Source: Fulvivirga sp. (GTDB lineage Bacteria > Bacteroidota > Bacteroidia > Cytophagales > Cyclobacteriaceae). From it: a stretch of 58,920 bases of DNA. The number at the start of each line of letters is the position of its first letter. The first letter of the stretch is position 1. A program made the translations under genes and the position numbers. The stretch spans positions 1 to 58,920 of the forward strand of contig JANQLQ010000319.1 in assembly GCA_028280565.1 (NCBI GenBank), written 5' to 3'. This document shows positions 28,601 through 40,100 of this stretch, piece after piece. Under the pieces are notes generated by a model. That model was not told where the DNA came from. It searched no databases and worked only from the letters and a program-made list of their open reading frames with translations.

Positions 28601-30619
28601 AGTCTAAAAAGCTGTAATAGTGAATACATTACAGGTTATGTGGATGTATCAGCGGTGGGCATTGATGCTGTTAGTGGAAAACTTTTTATCCAGCTACATA
28701 ACGATGAAAAAAGGCTTCCAAGACAGGTCTGCAAAGATTTTGTGTTGACCCAGCGCATCGGCAATCTCAATACCACGGGCGATTGCGATGCCTCATCGGT
28801 GGGCATTGATCCGCAAAGGGACCCGATAAGTATCATTAAACAGTTAGGGAATATGGCCAAATCTATTGCTGTGCCAGGCATTCTATGTAAAGATATCAAT
28901 AAGCCGCTATCCTATTTCCGCGTCCCCTTACCGGTCAGTAAAAAGGGAGGAGGAATTCGTGTTAAACGACTGTTGATGTACGACCAAGGGTTAGAAAACG
29001 ATCCGGTGTTATACGGCAACGAGTACTTCTACGAATTCAACGATCCTTTAACAGGGACTGTAAGGAGTAGCGGTGTTGCCGCTAACGAACCTCCCGCTAT
29101 CCGGGAGGAAAACATTTTAGTAGGATTCATCGCCAAGGAAAAGCAGACCTGGCTTAACCGGATCATTGCCGGTAGAGATAAGGAGCAGTCAGAAGGGCCA
29201 CTTGGTGAGTCCGTCATGCCGGCCGCTTCAGTAGGTTATTCGCAGGTGGCGATTAAGAATATCCATTCCGGTGTAGCGAATACGGGTTTTAGTGTAAAGC
29301 AATTCTACACTGCCTATGATTACCCTTTTGAGGCAGAATACACCGGTATTGAAGATAAGAAGGATTATTTGCCTATGCCTGGGGGCCTGATCAACGTTTT
29401 TATTAACAATGCATGGCTCTCGCAAGGGTTCCGTTTCAAGGTGAATAATATGCATGGGCAGCTAAAAAGAGATGCTAACTACACCGGTATCTACTCCCCC
29501 TCATTGCAAGAAGCAGTGGCCGTGACGGAGCAGGAATATCACTATTTCCAGCCCGGGGAAAAGGTACCCGTGTCATCTGACCTGGTATCCGGTGTACGTT
29601 ATGAAGACCCGGGGAAAGAGATTGATGTTACCTTTGCCGACAAAGCCGTTATAGAAGAACAATATGATGGGAACGTAGAATTCGACGCGAGCGTAGGTAT
29701 CATACCCTTCTTCCCCATTCCTATCATCGTGCCGCAGGCATCCGTTGCCCCCAGCCTTACCCATACCCGGACGGGAATCTACACCCACGCTACGTCAAAA
29801 TTGATACGTTACCCGGCCATCATAAAGGAAGTGATTTCCCGGCAGGATGGAATAGAGCATCACCAAGTAAATTTGGCCTTTGACAAATTCACCGGCGAGC
29901 CTGTATCCGTGCTCTCTTATGACGAGTTTAAAGGTTCTTATCTCAACCAAACCATACCGGCTGCGTGGGAATATGATAACTTCGGCCCCATCGCCAATGA
30001 AGAAGGGAAGAACATTGAAGCTGCCATGGCGTATACCCGCGAGGGCAGCGAAGAACGGCTTTATTTTACGGATGGCGAATCGTGTCAATTATTGGCAGAA
30101 TTCACCAAAGGGGACCTGTTAGAGATTGGCGACGGTATTTTTTACCACGTCCAAGATTTTGACTTTTTGAGGGATGAGATCATTATCGTGCCTTCAAAAG
30201 GGAATAAAAATACCCCTGGAGCCAGTTTCCCCAGTGTGAAAGTGCTCCGGAGTGGCAACAATAACCGCCTCACAGAGCCGGCGGGCGAGATCACCTTTCA
30301 CAGCATCAGCACTAACATCAGCTTGCCCAATGAAGATGATGCTACGCGTTGGACGTCCAATAGCTTCACAGATAGCCTCAATGCAGCCATAGCTACTCGC
30401 CAAGAATTTGTGTTGACCGGGCCTTTTAACAACATGAACATGACCAGCTATATGGGCTCCGTACCCAGTGGATGCAATGCAAATCTTAGGCAGGTCACTA
30501 CGAGAAATATGTCATTCATTTATTTCAACCGGGAGGGAAGCATGAACCTGTATTTGCTATCCTTTGAAATGGACTGTGGTAATAATAATTGGATAACCGT
30601 AGACCCGAACTCATTATGA
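25679..30619 (+). CDS. RHS/SpvB-like shell protein without toxin tip
   Basis: 1646 residues. A signal peptide (TVAVFLLCIFVFDVLSPTVSYA) is followed by the conserved Bacteroidota RHS/SpvB-like N-terminal segment (FTYNLPLIEVPG, SLSYHSGASPEEEASWVGYGW) near residues 50-110. Later come RHS-associated stretches such as VHFDHDYSL, SSSGKLTLKKVWF and YRFDYTYNN (about 760-820). No YD-repeat core with a DLDGLE junction and no variable tip is present; it ends ITVDPNSL. It resembles the front half of RHS proteins that is usually fused to the core carried here by the protein at 41084. It may therefore form part of a two-protein shell, as TcB and TcC do. It overlaps the lipoprotein gene by 4 bases. Confidence 0.78.
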   Translation: MMIHKNFRKTVAVFLLCIFVFDVLSPTVSYALTSGPSQPEFSSFEPVATTNMVNEFTGDFTYNLPLIEVPGPHGSGYAMSLSYHSGASPEEEASWVGYGWTLNPGAINRNTRGFPDDYNGAEVRYHNKMPNNWTATVGASVSSEAFSFGLPFNASRSLRYNTYKGFGYNAGIGIKLGNGVVNLGYNISNGEGSFSLNINPMEVVSKLKKKAKQSVNDITEELEEMQEAKNHMNKSNENAQKKAEMGSKFLGAVSAAASSYMQHSLSAAPRATNVPDYVGSSVNVSVGSMPTLSFLQIGPSADLFGSLAVQLYTDNRDLDAHGYLYSSNSDENDIMDYYIEKESAYDKRDVFLGIPFNNADYFSVSGESLVGGFRLHHQKTGHFKPNRLVSETAILNVGGEIEAGANWGGGGDIGVGFSAITTRGWEKEANDFSSYEEDRNSVFFRFSNDRGGSWLHPSGDDLLKARISGGGVPGAKSFNARIPNGAETMNNGGPPGRSSFIGYNVNREIDDAKSGNEPYKLYSHRDDVYQLAKQARSLEPGENADGIGELTVVNETGSRYTYALPVYSRDEKNLQHGLQKAPSSAIEHNFLAYYKDDKTKLGEEREVGYATTYLLTEITTPDYIDRTFNGPTQDDIGGYTRFNYVRHAGGSNASNWYKWRMPYTGLSYSRNSMSDPRDDLGSYSEGEKEIYYLQSIETKTHAAVFVTEDRQDGIEAGENALSSRSAKGATGLKRLTKIDIYPLSSIKRVGDALFPRRGAKPLKTVHFDHDYSLVPGVPNSSSGKLTLKKVWFEYEGIAEARISPYRFDYTYNNAIYPARYTNIRTELDQLNSTVQNPGYVPFNIDAWGNHQANGTERFDSMRQWVDQKDGMGFDPAAWQLKTITLPSGGQIHVQYEQDDYSYVQDQPAHAMVRLDAATNLDVDSTRFFLNTNDDLDITSTELGIMRDLIYERYVKKREKLYFKFLYKLMNAGTPSLKSCNSEYITGYVDVSAVGIDAVSGKLFIQLHNDEKRLPRQVCKDFVLTQRIGNLNTTGDCDASSVGIDPQRDPISIIKQLGNMAKSIAVPGILCKDINKPLSYFRVPLPVSKKGGGIRVKRLLMYDQGLENDPVLYGNEYFYEFNDPLTGTVRSSGVAANEPPAIREENILVGFIAKEKQTWLNRIIAGRDKEQSEGPLGESVMPAASVGYSQVAIKNIHSGVANTGFSVKQFYTAYDYPFEAEYTGIEDKKDYLPMPGGLINVFINNAWLSQGFRFKVNNMHGQLKRDANYTGIYSPSLQEAVAVTEQEYHYFQPGEKVPVSSDLVSGVRYEDPGKEIDVTFADKAVIEEQYDGNVEFDASVGIIPFFPIPIIVPQASVAPSLTHTRTGIYTHATSKLIRYPAIIKEVISRQDGIEHHQVNLAFDKFTGEPVSVLSYDEFKGSYLNQTIPAAWEYDNFGPIANEEGKNIEAAMAYTREGSEERLYFTDGESCQLLAEFTKGDLLEIGDGIFYHVQDFDFLRDEIIIVPSKGNKNTPGASFPSVKVLRSGNNNRLTEPAGEITFHSISTNISLPNEDDATRWTSNSFTDSLNAAIATRQEFVLTGPFNNMNMTSYMGSVPSGCNANLRQVTTRNMSFIYFNREGSMNLYLLSFEMDCGNNNWITVDPNSL

Positions 30620-30655
30620 CCGGGTGGGTAGGGTGCCATTGAATAACTAGCCTTT

Positions 30656-31081
30656 ATGAAAAACATGAGAATACTACTACTCTTAACCCTCACCTTCGCA
30701 AGCTTGGCCGGGCGTGCACAGCAAGTACGGATCTCGAACTTTACAGTGGATAAGCTGCCCGCCAAGGAAGATGCCCCTGAGCAACTTTTCGATATTCATT
30801 TTTCACTCTCGGAATTAACCCCAGCCATGTTAGAAATAGTAGCTTCCCCTGACAGCACCTGTGCCGGTATTTGGATGGACCTGTATCATATCAAAAAATA
30901 TGGGAATGAATACTATTTAAAGCATAAAGGTGATCGAACCAGGCTCATGGATAAGAACATACATTTTACCATTACCATGGATAAAATGGCAGCGGAAATG
31001 TACCCGGTATTCTGTTTATCGGCAAAACGTAACGAACAGGTAATTTCGAACCAAGTACAGGCAGGTTTAAAAACTAAATAG
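30656..31081 (+). CDS. Small secreted protein of unknown function
   Basis: 141 residues with a clear signal peptide ending near AGRAQ. The mature part is about 120 residues of beta-rich sequence with two cysteines (STCAGIW and VFCLSA) that could form a disulfide. No family is recognised. It sits 36 bases after the shell protein and 29 bases before the next giant gene on the same strand, so it is probably co-expressed with them. Confidence 0.75.
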   Translation: MKNMRILLLLTLTFASLAGRAQQVRISNFTVDKLPAKEDAPEQLFDIHFSLSELTPAMLEIVASPDSTCAGIWMDLYHIKKYGNEYYLKHKGDRTRLMDKNIHFTITMDKMAAEMYPVFCLSAKRNEQVISNQVQAGLKTK

Positions 31082-31110
31082 TAAGGCCAACAAGGAAAAC
31101 ATTGATCGCG

Positions 31111-34100
31111 ATGTCAAAGAAAAACATCTCCAACTACGCTAAAATAGGGTTACCCGTATTGTCGCTGTTTATAGCCGGCATATTCTATTCACGAGCTTTC
31201 GATGCACCAAATTTGAATATATGGACAGAACAACCTGCTGATGTCACAGTATGTGGTAATGCTATTACCTTCACGGTTCACGTTCAAAATGTAAGTACCG
31301 ATGATATTGATAATATCAAAGTTTTTCCCGGGCTCCCACCCGGGATGATCTACATACCGGGTACGGCAATGTATCCTGATGGGACCTTTTTAGGGGAAAT
31401 AGACCCAACGGGAACTAACCCAGGATTTAGCTTGCCCAATTCTTTAAGTGTAGAGGCAGGTTCTGATGCGGCAGTGATTAAGTTCCAGGCCCGGGCGGAT
31501 TGTAATATCATCAATTTTATACAAGGAGGTGGCACCAATGTCGTCAAGAATGATACAAAAGTGGAGTTTAACCTTAGAACCGAGGGGCCAATGAATATGC
31601 GTGAGGAATTTGAGCCTTTTGGCTCCACTTCGTACAATATTTTATATGCTGCCTTCCAGTATGAAATAGCCAATGGAGATGAAAACCTTGCTATGTCAAG
31701 CCCTAACGAGATCTTTACGAGGAACTTGGTTATTTATAACACTGGTACTGGTGCTATAGACCAAGTCTCTATTTATGCTGAATTTGATATAAACCTCGAC
31801 TATCAAAAGCTGTTTCTAAAAGTCAACGGTGTAGACACCGAGCTTACCCCGGCGACCCGTACAACCACCTCTGTCCGCTACGACATTGACCTTGCAAGTT
31901 TGGGTATAACGTTCGGTCAGGGTGATAGCTTGGCATTACAAGATCAAGTAAGTCTAGCCTCCTTTAAATCGTCCATAGAGACCAAATATTATGCCCGATG
32001 GGGGTGCGATGGTCAAGTTTGTAATGCTGCTTCGGGTCAGGGGGCTTTTATGTACATCACCGCTGCCGGTTTTCCGGATATTCGGATGACCTCAAGCCGG
32101 TTAGGGGCTAGTGTGGATCTATGCAATGAGGGACCTATAGTAACCTCTTACCTGGTAGAAAACCTGGGAGCAGGGAATACTCCTGAAATACTCGACGCTG
32201 CCTTAAATGTCAGGCTGGATGTTTACACTTTTCAACAATATGATCATTTGGTGGAGATTTTCATTCAACCTCTTGATGGGTCTGGAACTGATACACTAAA
32301 TAGAATTAACGTAACAAATTATGCAAAAGTGACCCAAGAAAATGAGCGTAAACTTTATGAGATAAATATGGATACCACCTTGTTCGGGCAGAAATTCAAA
32401 ACGGATTTCGATGGGGTAGGAGGATTTGAAGATTTGGATCAAGATGGCTTTTTTAATGACCTTGCTCCCGGGAGCAAGGTGAAAGTTATAGTAGAAAATA
32501 CGCCAAGGTTATCATCAGAAGTTGACTTGTCTAATGAAGAGAGGTACAGGAGACAGACCCTGACGTCGTTTAACTTGGATTATGCAGATTGGGAAGGTGA
32601 TTGGACCACAGAAATGGGTTACGTATTCAATGGTTTTGAAGTTAGGAACATGCATAGGCAGGTTAATGGTGATCCTGATTTTGTTGAATCAATAGAAACC
32701 AATTATACATTCAATTTTCAATCAAGCCATATAACGAATAATGGCATACACTGTGGTGAAGGCGTTTATCAGTCAGTTTTTACTATTCCCCCTGGTTATC
32801 GTATATCTTCTTTAAAAGTAAATAACGATGTAGTACCTACCACAGAGCTTTTTATCAATGGTGGTCAAAGTACTTTAACCACTAATTCAGATAGGATCCG
32901 AAATATTAAATATACAGTTGGGTTGACAGTAGATGACTGTCGTGCTACAAGCGGGTTAGAAAGGGAAAGCCTTTTGTGGGAACAATACTATTTGTGCGAT
33001 CCGGCTTGTGAGGGCGCTAAGTTCAAGTTAGCGCAAGAGAGTAGGCAGGTAACAAATCATTGTGTCACGTGCAGTACATTTGAAACCACAGGGTTTTTAA
33101 TGGAGCGTACCACTTTGGGTTGGGAAGAAAACCCTAATGGAACCAATGTTTACACCTATGGCGAACTCTACGGTCCAGGGGCTACGGCTGTTCGGGTGAC
33201 CCGCGATACGCCTGGTCTAAAACTGGACGCAGGTTATCCAAATGATGCTGTTCAAATAAAAGTGGATGGGCAGCTAAACGGGACACAAGTTTTTGATAAT
33301 GTCCATGTAGAAATTGCTTATGAATCACCGTTTTCTTCAAATATATTAGGGTTCATTGATGGCCATTTTATTATTGACGGAAGTATTATTCCGGCACTGG
33401 CTCCTACAATTACCAGTGCACCGGACAACCCCCAGGATTATAAATTCCGCTTTGAATTAACCGGTGTGAATATCAATGGCGGAAATAATATAGACTTTGT
33501 TGGTAATTTTTTTCTTAGAGATATGCATCAGCTCGAAGGTTTGAATCAAAACATGGTCTTTTTTGGTAAGGTTTTCGGTATGGGTACCACGGGAAGTGAA
33601 GAGGGATGTTTCGGTTTTGGTCAACAATTTAGTTATGTCAAGCCAAGTTTTTCTTTTTATGGTGGTAGGCCCATATTTTATTGTTCAAATACGGTCGAGT
33701 ACAGTGCGTATGCTGCAGACCTTGATTCAGGCACAGGAAATGATGACTTTCCTAATGAATTCAGGCCTGTATCTTTTCTAAATAAATATGAAGCGGATTT
33801 ACCTCATGGCTTCCAGTTTGTTACAGATTTCCCTATTAAAGCTTCAGTTTCGGGCATCCAGTTTGAGTTGACGGATGTAACATTTAGCCCAGGCAAAAGA
33901 TCAATCACTATTGGACCTTCTGACCAATTACCAGTTGCAGATATCTCTAGATGGAGAGTAAATAATTCTATAAAGCTCAAAATTAAGAGAGATGAGAATT
34001 ATGTGCCTAGTTTCTTAACAAGTTATAGGATTAGACAAGCCTGGCACTTTTATCCTTCTCATGAAGATCCTACCCAACATATCATTAATGATTCAGAATC

Positions 34101-37100
34101 TTCACAGTCTATTATAGATGCGAAATTCAATACAATAACGTTAACGGCAAATAGCACCCAGGAAGCGATTGGTGACCAGGTGAACTGGGCAGTTCAACTC
34201 TGTAATAGCACAATATCCAGCTTTCCTGACCCAGCCGATAATAATTGGATAGCAGTAGAACTTAGACCCACAGATACGAGTACGATCCTTGAAACAGCGA
34301 AAGACAATTTGGGTAACCCCCTGCCTGTTATTCATTACGGGCCTAAAGATGAACTCAGACCCTTGGGTAGAAATATGTTAGTTCAAGCAGGAGGGTTGAC
34401 CCGTGGCCTTTGTAAAGGCATTAATGTCATAGCTAGCTATACAGATTGTAAAGAAGACCTTCTTCAAGTTATTGACCTTTATTCGAGTTACAATTGTGAA
34501 GGCTATCCAGCGCTGGTTCTGAACAATGGGGAAGTACATGAAGGTTCTGTTTTAGGAGTTCTTGATCAGGATAACCCTTTAAATCAATCTGAAGTTTCCC
34601 TTATCTATAAAAATGCTGACCTACAGTGGACCGTAAACAAAGAAGGCCCGGCATCCACGGACATTTGTACACCCGTACCGTTTGTTATCGACCTTTTCAG
34701 CACCTTATATGCGGATATGACGGATATAGAATTGCTGGTAGAACAGCCTGACAACTTCACGTCACTGCAAAGTGCTGAGTTCCTTTACCCGGCTAATGCA
34801 GGTTCCGGGGCTAGTTATCAGCCCGCGGCCTATACGGTTCTACCATCTGGACTTTTGAGGTTTCATGTTACCGGGGCGGATATCCTTAATGGCGGCCTGC
34901 CGGGCTTCCAAACCTCGCAAAATAATATACGCCTCAGGCTAGAACTTAATACCGTATGTGGGTTTGACCCGGGACTACCGGTAAGGTATACAGTAAACGG
35001 CACAACCAACTGCGGTGACCCTAGGTCGTTTGCCGATCAACGCAAAATGCCGATCAACGGCGTGACGCTGGATGAGATTGACGTGCAACTCTCCATCGTG
35101 GACAATAATAATGGTACGAACCAGGTATCCGTGACCATGACCAACAATGGCACCGCTGCCAGCTCAGATGGGGAGTTCAGGATCTTTTTGGATCCCAATG
35201 TCCAGTTTGGGGAAATAGTACAGAGTGATTTTACTGGCCCTCCTACCGAAACCATTACCACATGGGGAAAAGAATTGATTTGGCCCATGCCTGCTGCTTT
35301 TTTGGCCGTCGGGCAAACCAAAAGCATCGTGATCAATACGAGCATCCCGTTAGGTAGCGGTGTGAGTGGAGAATTAGTGTATTTTGCCCGTACTTCCATG
35401 TTCGCATCGGCCAATTGTGGCCTGGACGTGTGCCCGGTGAATGCTACCACTGGCGAAGGGAACGACTTCATCATGGTGCCGGACAATGCCGCCTGTGGGG
35501 CAGGTCCCGATCAAGTGATCTGTACGCCTTCTACCACCATGGCTGCCGCGAATGTAAATGGGCGATGGACACAAGAATCCGGGCCCTCTCAAGCTAGGTT
35601 TAGTGATGTTACCAGCCCCCTAAGCCAAGTGAGCTTCGGTACACCGGGGCAGTACCGTTTTGCATGGACGGTAGTGGACGGAAGCTGCACGCCAGCCAGT
35701 GATGATGTGATCATTCACTACAATGCAGGGTTTGATGTCACCGTTCTCCCTACGGACCGCCGACCTGTGAAAGAACTTACCCGGGGTAGATTTTATGGCC
35801 CGCTTGGGGGCGTCGATTCCGGCTTGAACTACCCTGTAGAAGGCGGAGGAGCTTTCAGTGGTTTGGGAATTGACCATGAGGCGAACAAAGTCTACGTGAA
35901 TGCCGGCGACAATGGAATATGGATATTAGACAGGAATACCAATCATGGCGCTATCATTAGCCATACCACTAACATCCCGGGAGACAATTATAACCAGTAT
36001 AACCCTAAGGCATTGCTCATCGATGAAACTAACCGGGTGCTTTATGCTGCTGGGCAACCCCTTGGCACGAATGCAGGGGCGCTTTGGAGATACGACCTGC
36101 TTACCGGTGAAGGCAAAGCTTTTTATCCTAGCATGCTCCTCCCGGGAGGCGGTGATCCTTTTCCAAATGGTATTGGAGTAGATATCAAGCGATTTGGCAA
36201 CGAGCTATACCTTTCTTTGGCCGATCCGGGCGGTAGCCTCCCGGGGAATGGCTTATACATTTATGACGAGGCAGTACAAAGCGGTAGATTATTAAACAGC
36301 CAAAGCACCGGCGCCGGTGGATTGTATCCCGTACAAGGAGATCCCATGCCGGCAGACCTTTGCCTATCGTCGACCCTACACTCCTATCAAGGCAAAACAT
36401 ACTTGTATGTCAGCATAATGGACCATGGCATTTGGGAATGGAACATTACGGATAACATAGGGCGTATGCTGACGCCAACTTCTACTGCACGAGGAGGTCA
36501 ATACGCCGTGAGTGGCGATCCATCGACCTTACTGGAACCCTACGGGTTAAGAATGATCGGTAATGTACTGGTAGGCAGCTCTAAAGCCAATGGCATTTGG
36601 CTTTATGATATGGTCACCAATACCGGGAAATCCTTGCGGGTAAACACAACTGCCCCAGTAGGAAGTTATGCTTCCGTAGGGGATCCCATGCCATCGAACA
36701 ATGGCGGGGGGCTGGCCTATGACCCTATCACAAGATCGTTGTTTGCAGGTATATCTGGTGCGACCCTGGACCAAGGATTGACTGGAGGTCATGGCGACGG
36801 AGGCATTTGGCAGTACAATCTTTCTACCGGCAAGTCCAGGAGGCATATTTTTGGGGATGTAGGGTTTCAAATGAACGAATATTCCACTTTCCCCGTGGTA
36901 TTTGATCGTTTTGAAAGAGCAATTTACGGGGTGCCAACAGTAGAGTTACCCACTAGCGGACTTATGGCGTTCGACCTAAGGCGTGGCATCCATGCCTGTA
37001 GCGGCGAAATGGTCACGATCCGTGCCAATGTTACCGGGATCTCCGGCGTTACCTATCAGTGGAACGAAAACGGGGTCCCTATTGCTGGGGCTACCAATGC

Positions 37101-40100
37101 TACTTATTCTACTTCTACCCCGGGGTACTACACCGTCACCGTGAGCCAGGGGGCGTGTGTTGTAGAAAGCCAGGGATTTATTATTTCAGCACCCCGATTT
37201 GATAACCTGGTGATCACGCCGGGCGGCTCCACCGAAGTATGCGAAGGGGGGACCACTTTGCTAAGTGTGCCTGCGGGCTATTCCCGTTATCAATGGTTTT
37301 TAGATGGAAACCCGGTACAGGATTCTAATACCAACGTTCTGACTGTCCAGGCCAATGAGCCAGGTATTTATACGGTGGAAGCCAGTACGTTTGAAGGCTG
37401 TCAAATGATGGCTTCCAATTCCGTGACAGTTTCACCGAGTAGTTTAAGCCTGGGCAGTACTACTTCTTTCGATGACTTGAGAGGCCGGGGTAGTATTGAC
37501 CTGGCGGTCAACGGGGGTGTATCACCCTATACCTACCAATGGTCGCAAGGGCTGCCGGCACAAGAGGATCATTTCAATACATTACTACCCGGGGCCTACA
37601 ATGTGACAGTCACTGACGCCGTAGGATGCACGGCTACTATGAACTCGATAATTGTAGGACTTGACGAATGCCCCTTTGACCTTTCTGCCAGCATCACACC
37701 GGACAACGGTAATGGCAATGGGGCCATTGATATAACAGTGACAGGTACAAGTGGGCCTTACACCTATGCATGGTCGGACGGTTTACCTTCCCAGCAAGAC
37801 CAAGCCGGTCTATTGGCTGGTATCTATCGCGTGGTAGTCACCGACGCACAGGGCTGTTCAGAAGACTTGTTCGTTGCCCTGGGCAGTGATTGTCAAGATG
37901 TGGTCAGTTACCGCGTGCTATCCGCGGACGTTTCCTGCTATGGTGCTAATGATGGGTTAATAGCTTTTTCCGTAGTGGATGGTAACCCACTCTACGGCTT
38001 TGCATTGTATGAGGCGGCCACTGAAACGGAGGTGACACAAGATGTCATAAAACTCCGCTTTTTAGATAACAGCGTGTTGTTTGCCGGGTTGGAACCTACG
38101 GAATATATAGTTTCCGTACGGCAAAGGACATGCGAGTTTTTTGATGTTTTTGATTACAATGGGATTACCATAGGCGAACCGGCCCCGCTTTCAGCTACGT
38201 TTTTGACCCAGGGAGATAATGGTACCGGCAATGGCTCTATTGACTTAACAGTTACCGGCGGGACCGCCCCCTATACCTACAATTGGTCCGGTGGGTTACC
38301 TGCCACAGAGGATCCTACCGGTGTATCCACGGAAGTGTACTCCGTAACCGTCACAGATGCACGTGGGTGCGAGCTTTTAGTGGAAGATGTATATGTTGAA
38401 AACGCAAATAATTGCTCCCCGGATCATCCCCAGCGTTTTACCATGCAGGTAGTAGATGCTGTAAGTGTTGCTTGTGATGACGGAACACAGCAGGGAGAGA
38501 TCACCGTGAGGTTGGATTTTGCCAATAACCCACCTTTCAGTGGCGTCAATTATACGTTCCGTTTGGTCCGTTATACCGACTCTTTTAATCCTTTCCGCAG
38601 GATCGGGGGAGAAATAGTACAAGAGTTCACCGGTATTACCATCAACACCAATGGTTTCCAGTATACTTTTGTCAATGTACCGATGAATGAAGAAGGGTAT
38701 GCAGTCACTGTTTCGGCTAGTGGTGTTAACCCTCCGCAACACGAGACATGTCTTTATGGAACGTATGCATTTATAAATAACGCCCAAGTAGACCTGCTCC
38801 CACTTCCGGATGCTGCATTTAGGCTAAACTACCCTTTGATCAAGGTAGGTGATGCTATAGAAGCCACAGTTAAAGATCATGTGAAAGGATATTCCTATCA
38901 ATACGATTGGAACGATGGGACCACAACGACGACAAGCTTTGGAAAGTCACGACACCGTTTCGATACCCAGGGGAATTATAATATTACGCTGACGGTAACC
39001 AGTGACGAAGGCTGTGTGGCCCAGTCTACCCAAACTTTAAGGGTGTTTGATTTTATCTGCGAATCTCCAGTTCCTGATAATGGAGGAAGTTTCTTCGTAG
39101 ATAGTAAAACCGGTAAGATTGCCTTTAGAAGGGATGAATGCCCAGGTAACTTTATTTTTTCATGCGTTTCCGCCACTGCACAACCGAATATATTTGACAA
39201 CACGGTCGCTGCTTCGGCTACCTCTTATTCTGATGACTGGCCGTTAGCACCAGGAGATCGTGCTGCTTATAATTTTGTCCAAGGAGCAAACGAATTTGAA
39301 ACCGGTGAACAAGGTAAATGGAGAACGAAAAATTCTTACGTTTTCAAGGCGCCGTTGGTTGAGACAGGGAAGAACTACAGTGCGGGTACCTTTCAACTGG
39401 AAGATTTCAGCTGGCGCTATGAGGAGGCCAATAATCCTTCAAAATGGATACGGAGTTCCACTGTAGAGCTATATTCCGTCCATGGTGAGGCAATACAAGA
39501 GAGAAACGTCTTGGGTATTGCCAGTGCAGCTAAGTTTGGGTACGATGAGGCGTTGCCTTATCTCACCGCCCAAAATGCTGAATACCAGGACGTATATTTT
39601 GAAAGCTTTGAGAGGTCTTATGGGAATTACCTGGAGGATAACATTCCCGCGAGGGAGAATGGGGTGACATTGACAACCGAGGTGGTTCACGCCGGGGCTA
39701 GGTCGGCACGCCTGGACGGCACCTTCCAATTTAACGAGATCAGGTTGTCCGATCAATTAGTGAACCATGGCTTAATGCTTAAAGCCTGGGTGTGGACAGG
39801 ACAACCTTCCCAACTAAACGATCTCAGACTGGTAATCCTCAATACTAACGGGACAGACGTAAGCGCTACACCGGTCACTACGGTAGCTACCATTGGTGGT
39901 TGGACCCTAGTGGAAGCAGAGACCCATGACTTTGGCGCTTTACAAGTTGGGGATCTTAGGGAGAATTCAGATATCATGGTCCCTGCATTACGCTACACTG
40001 GTGCTGGTGATATTTGGATTGATGACATACGAGTGCAGCCTTCCGATGCTCAAATGAGCACCTACGTCTACAACCCGGCTAATTTCAGGCTACTTACGGT

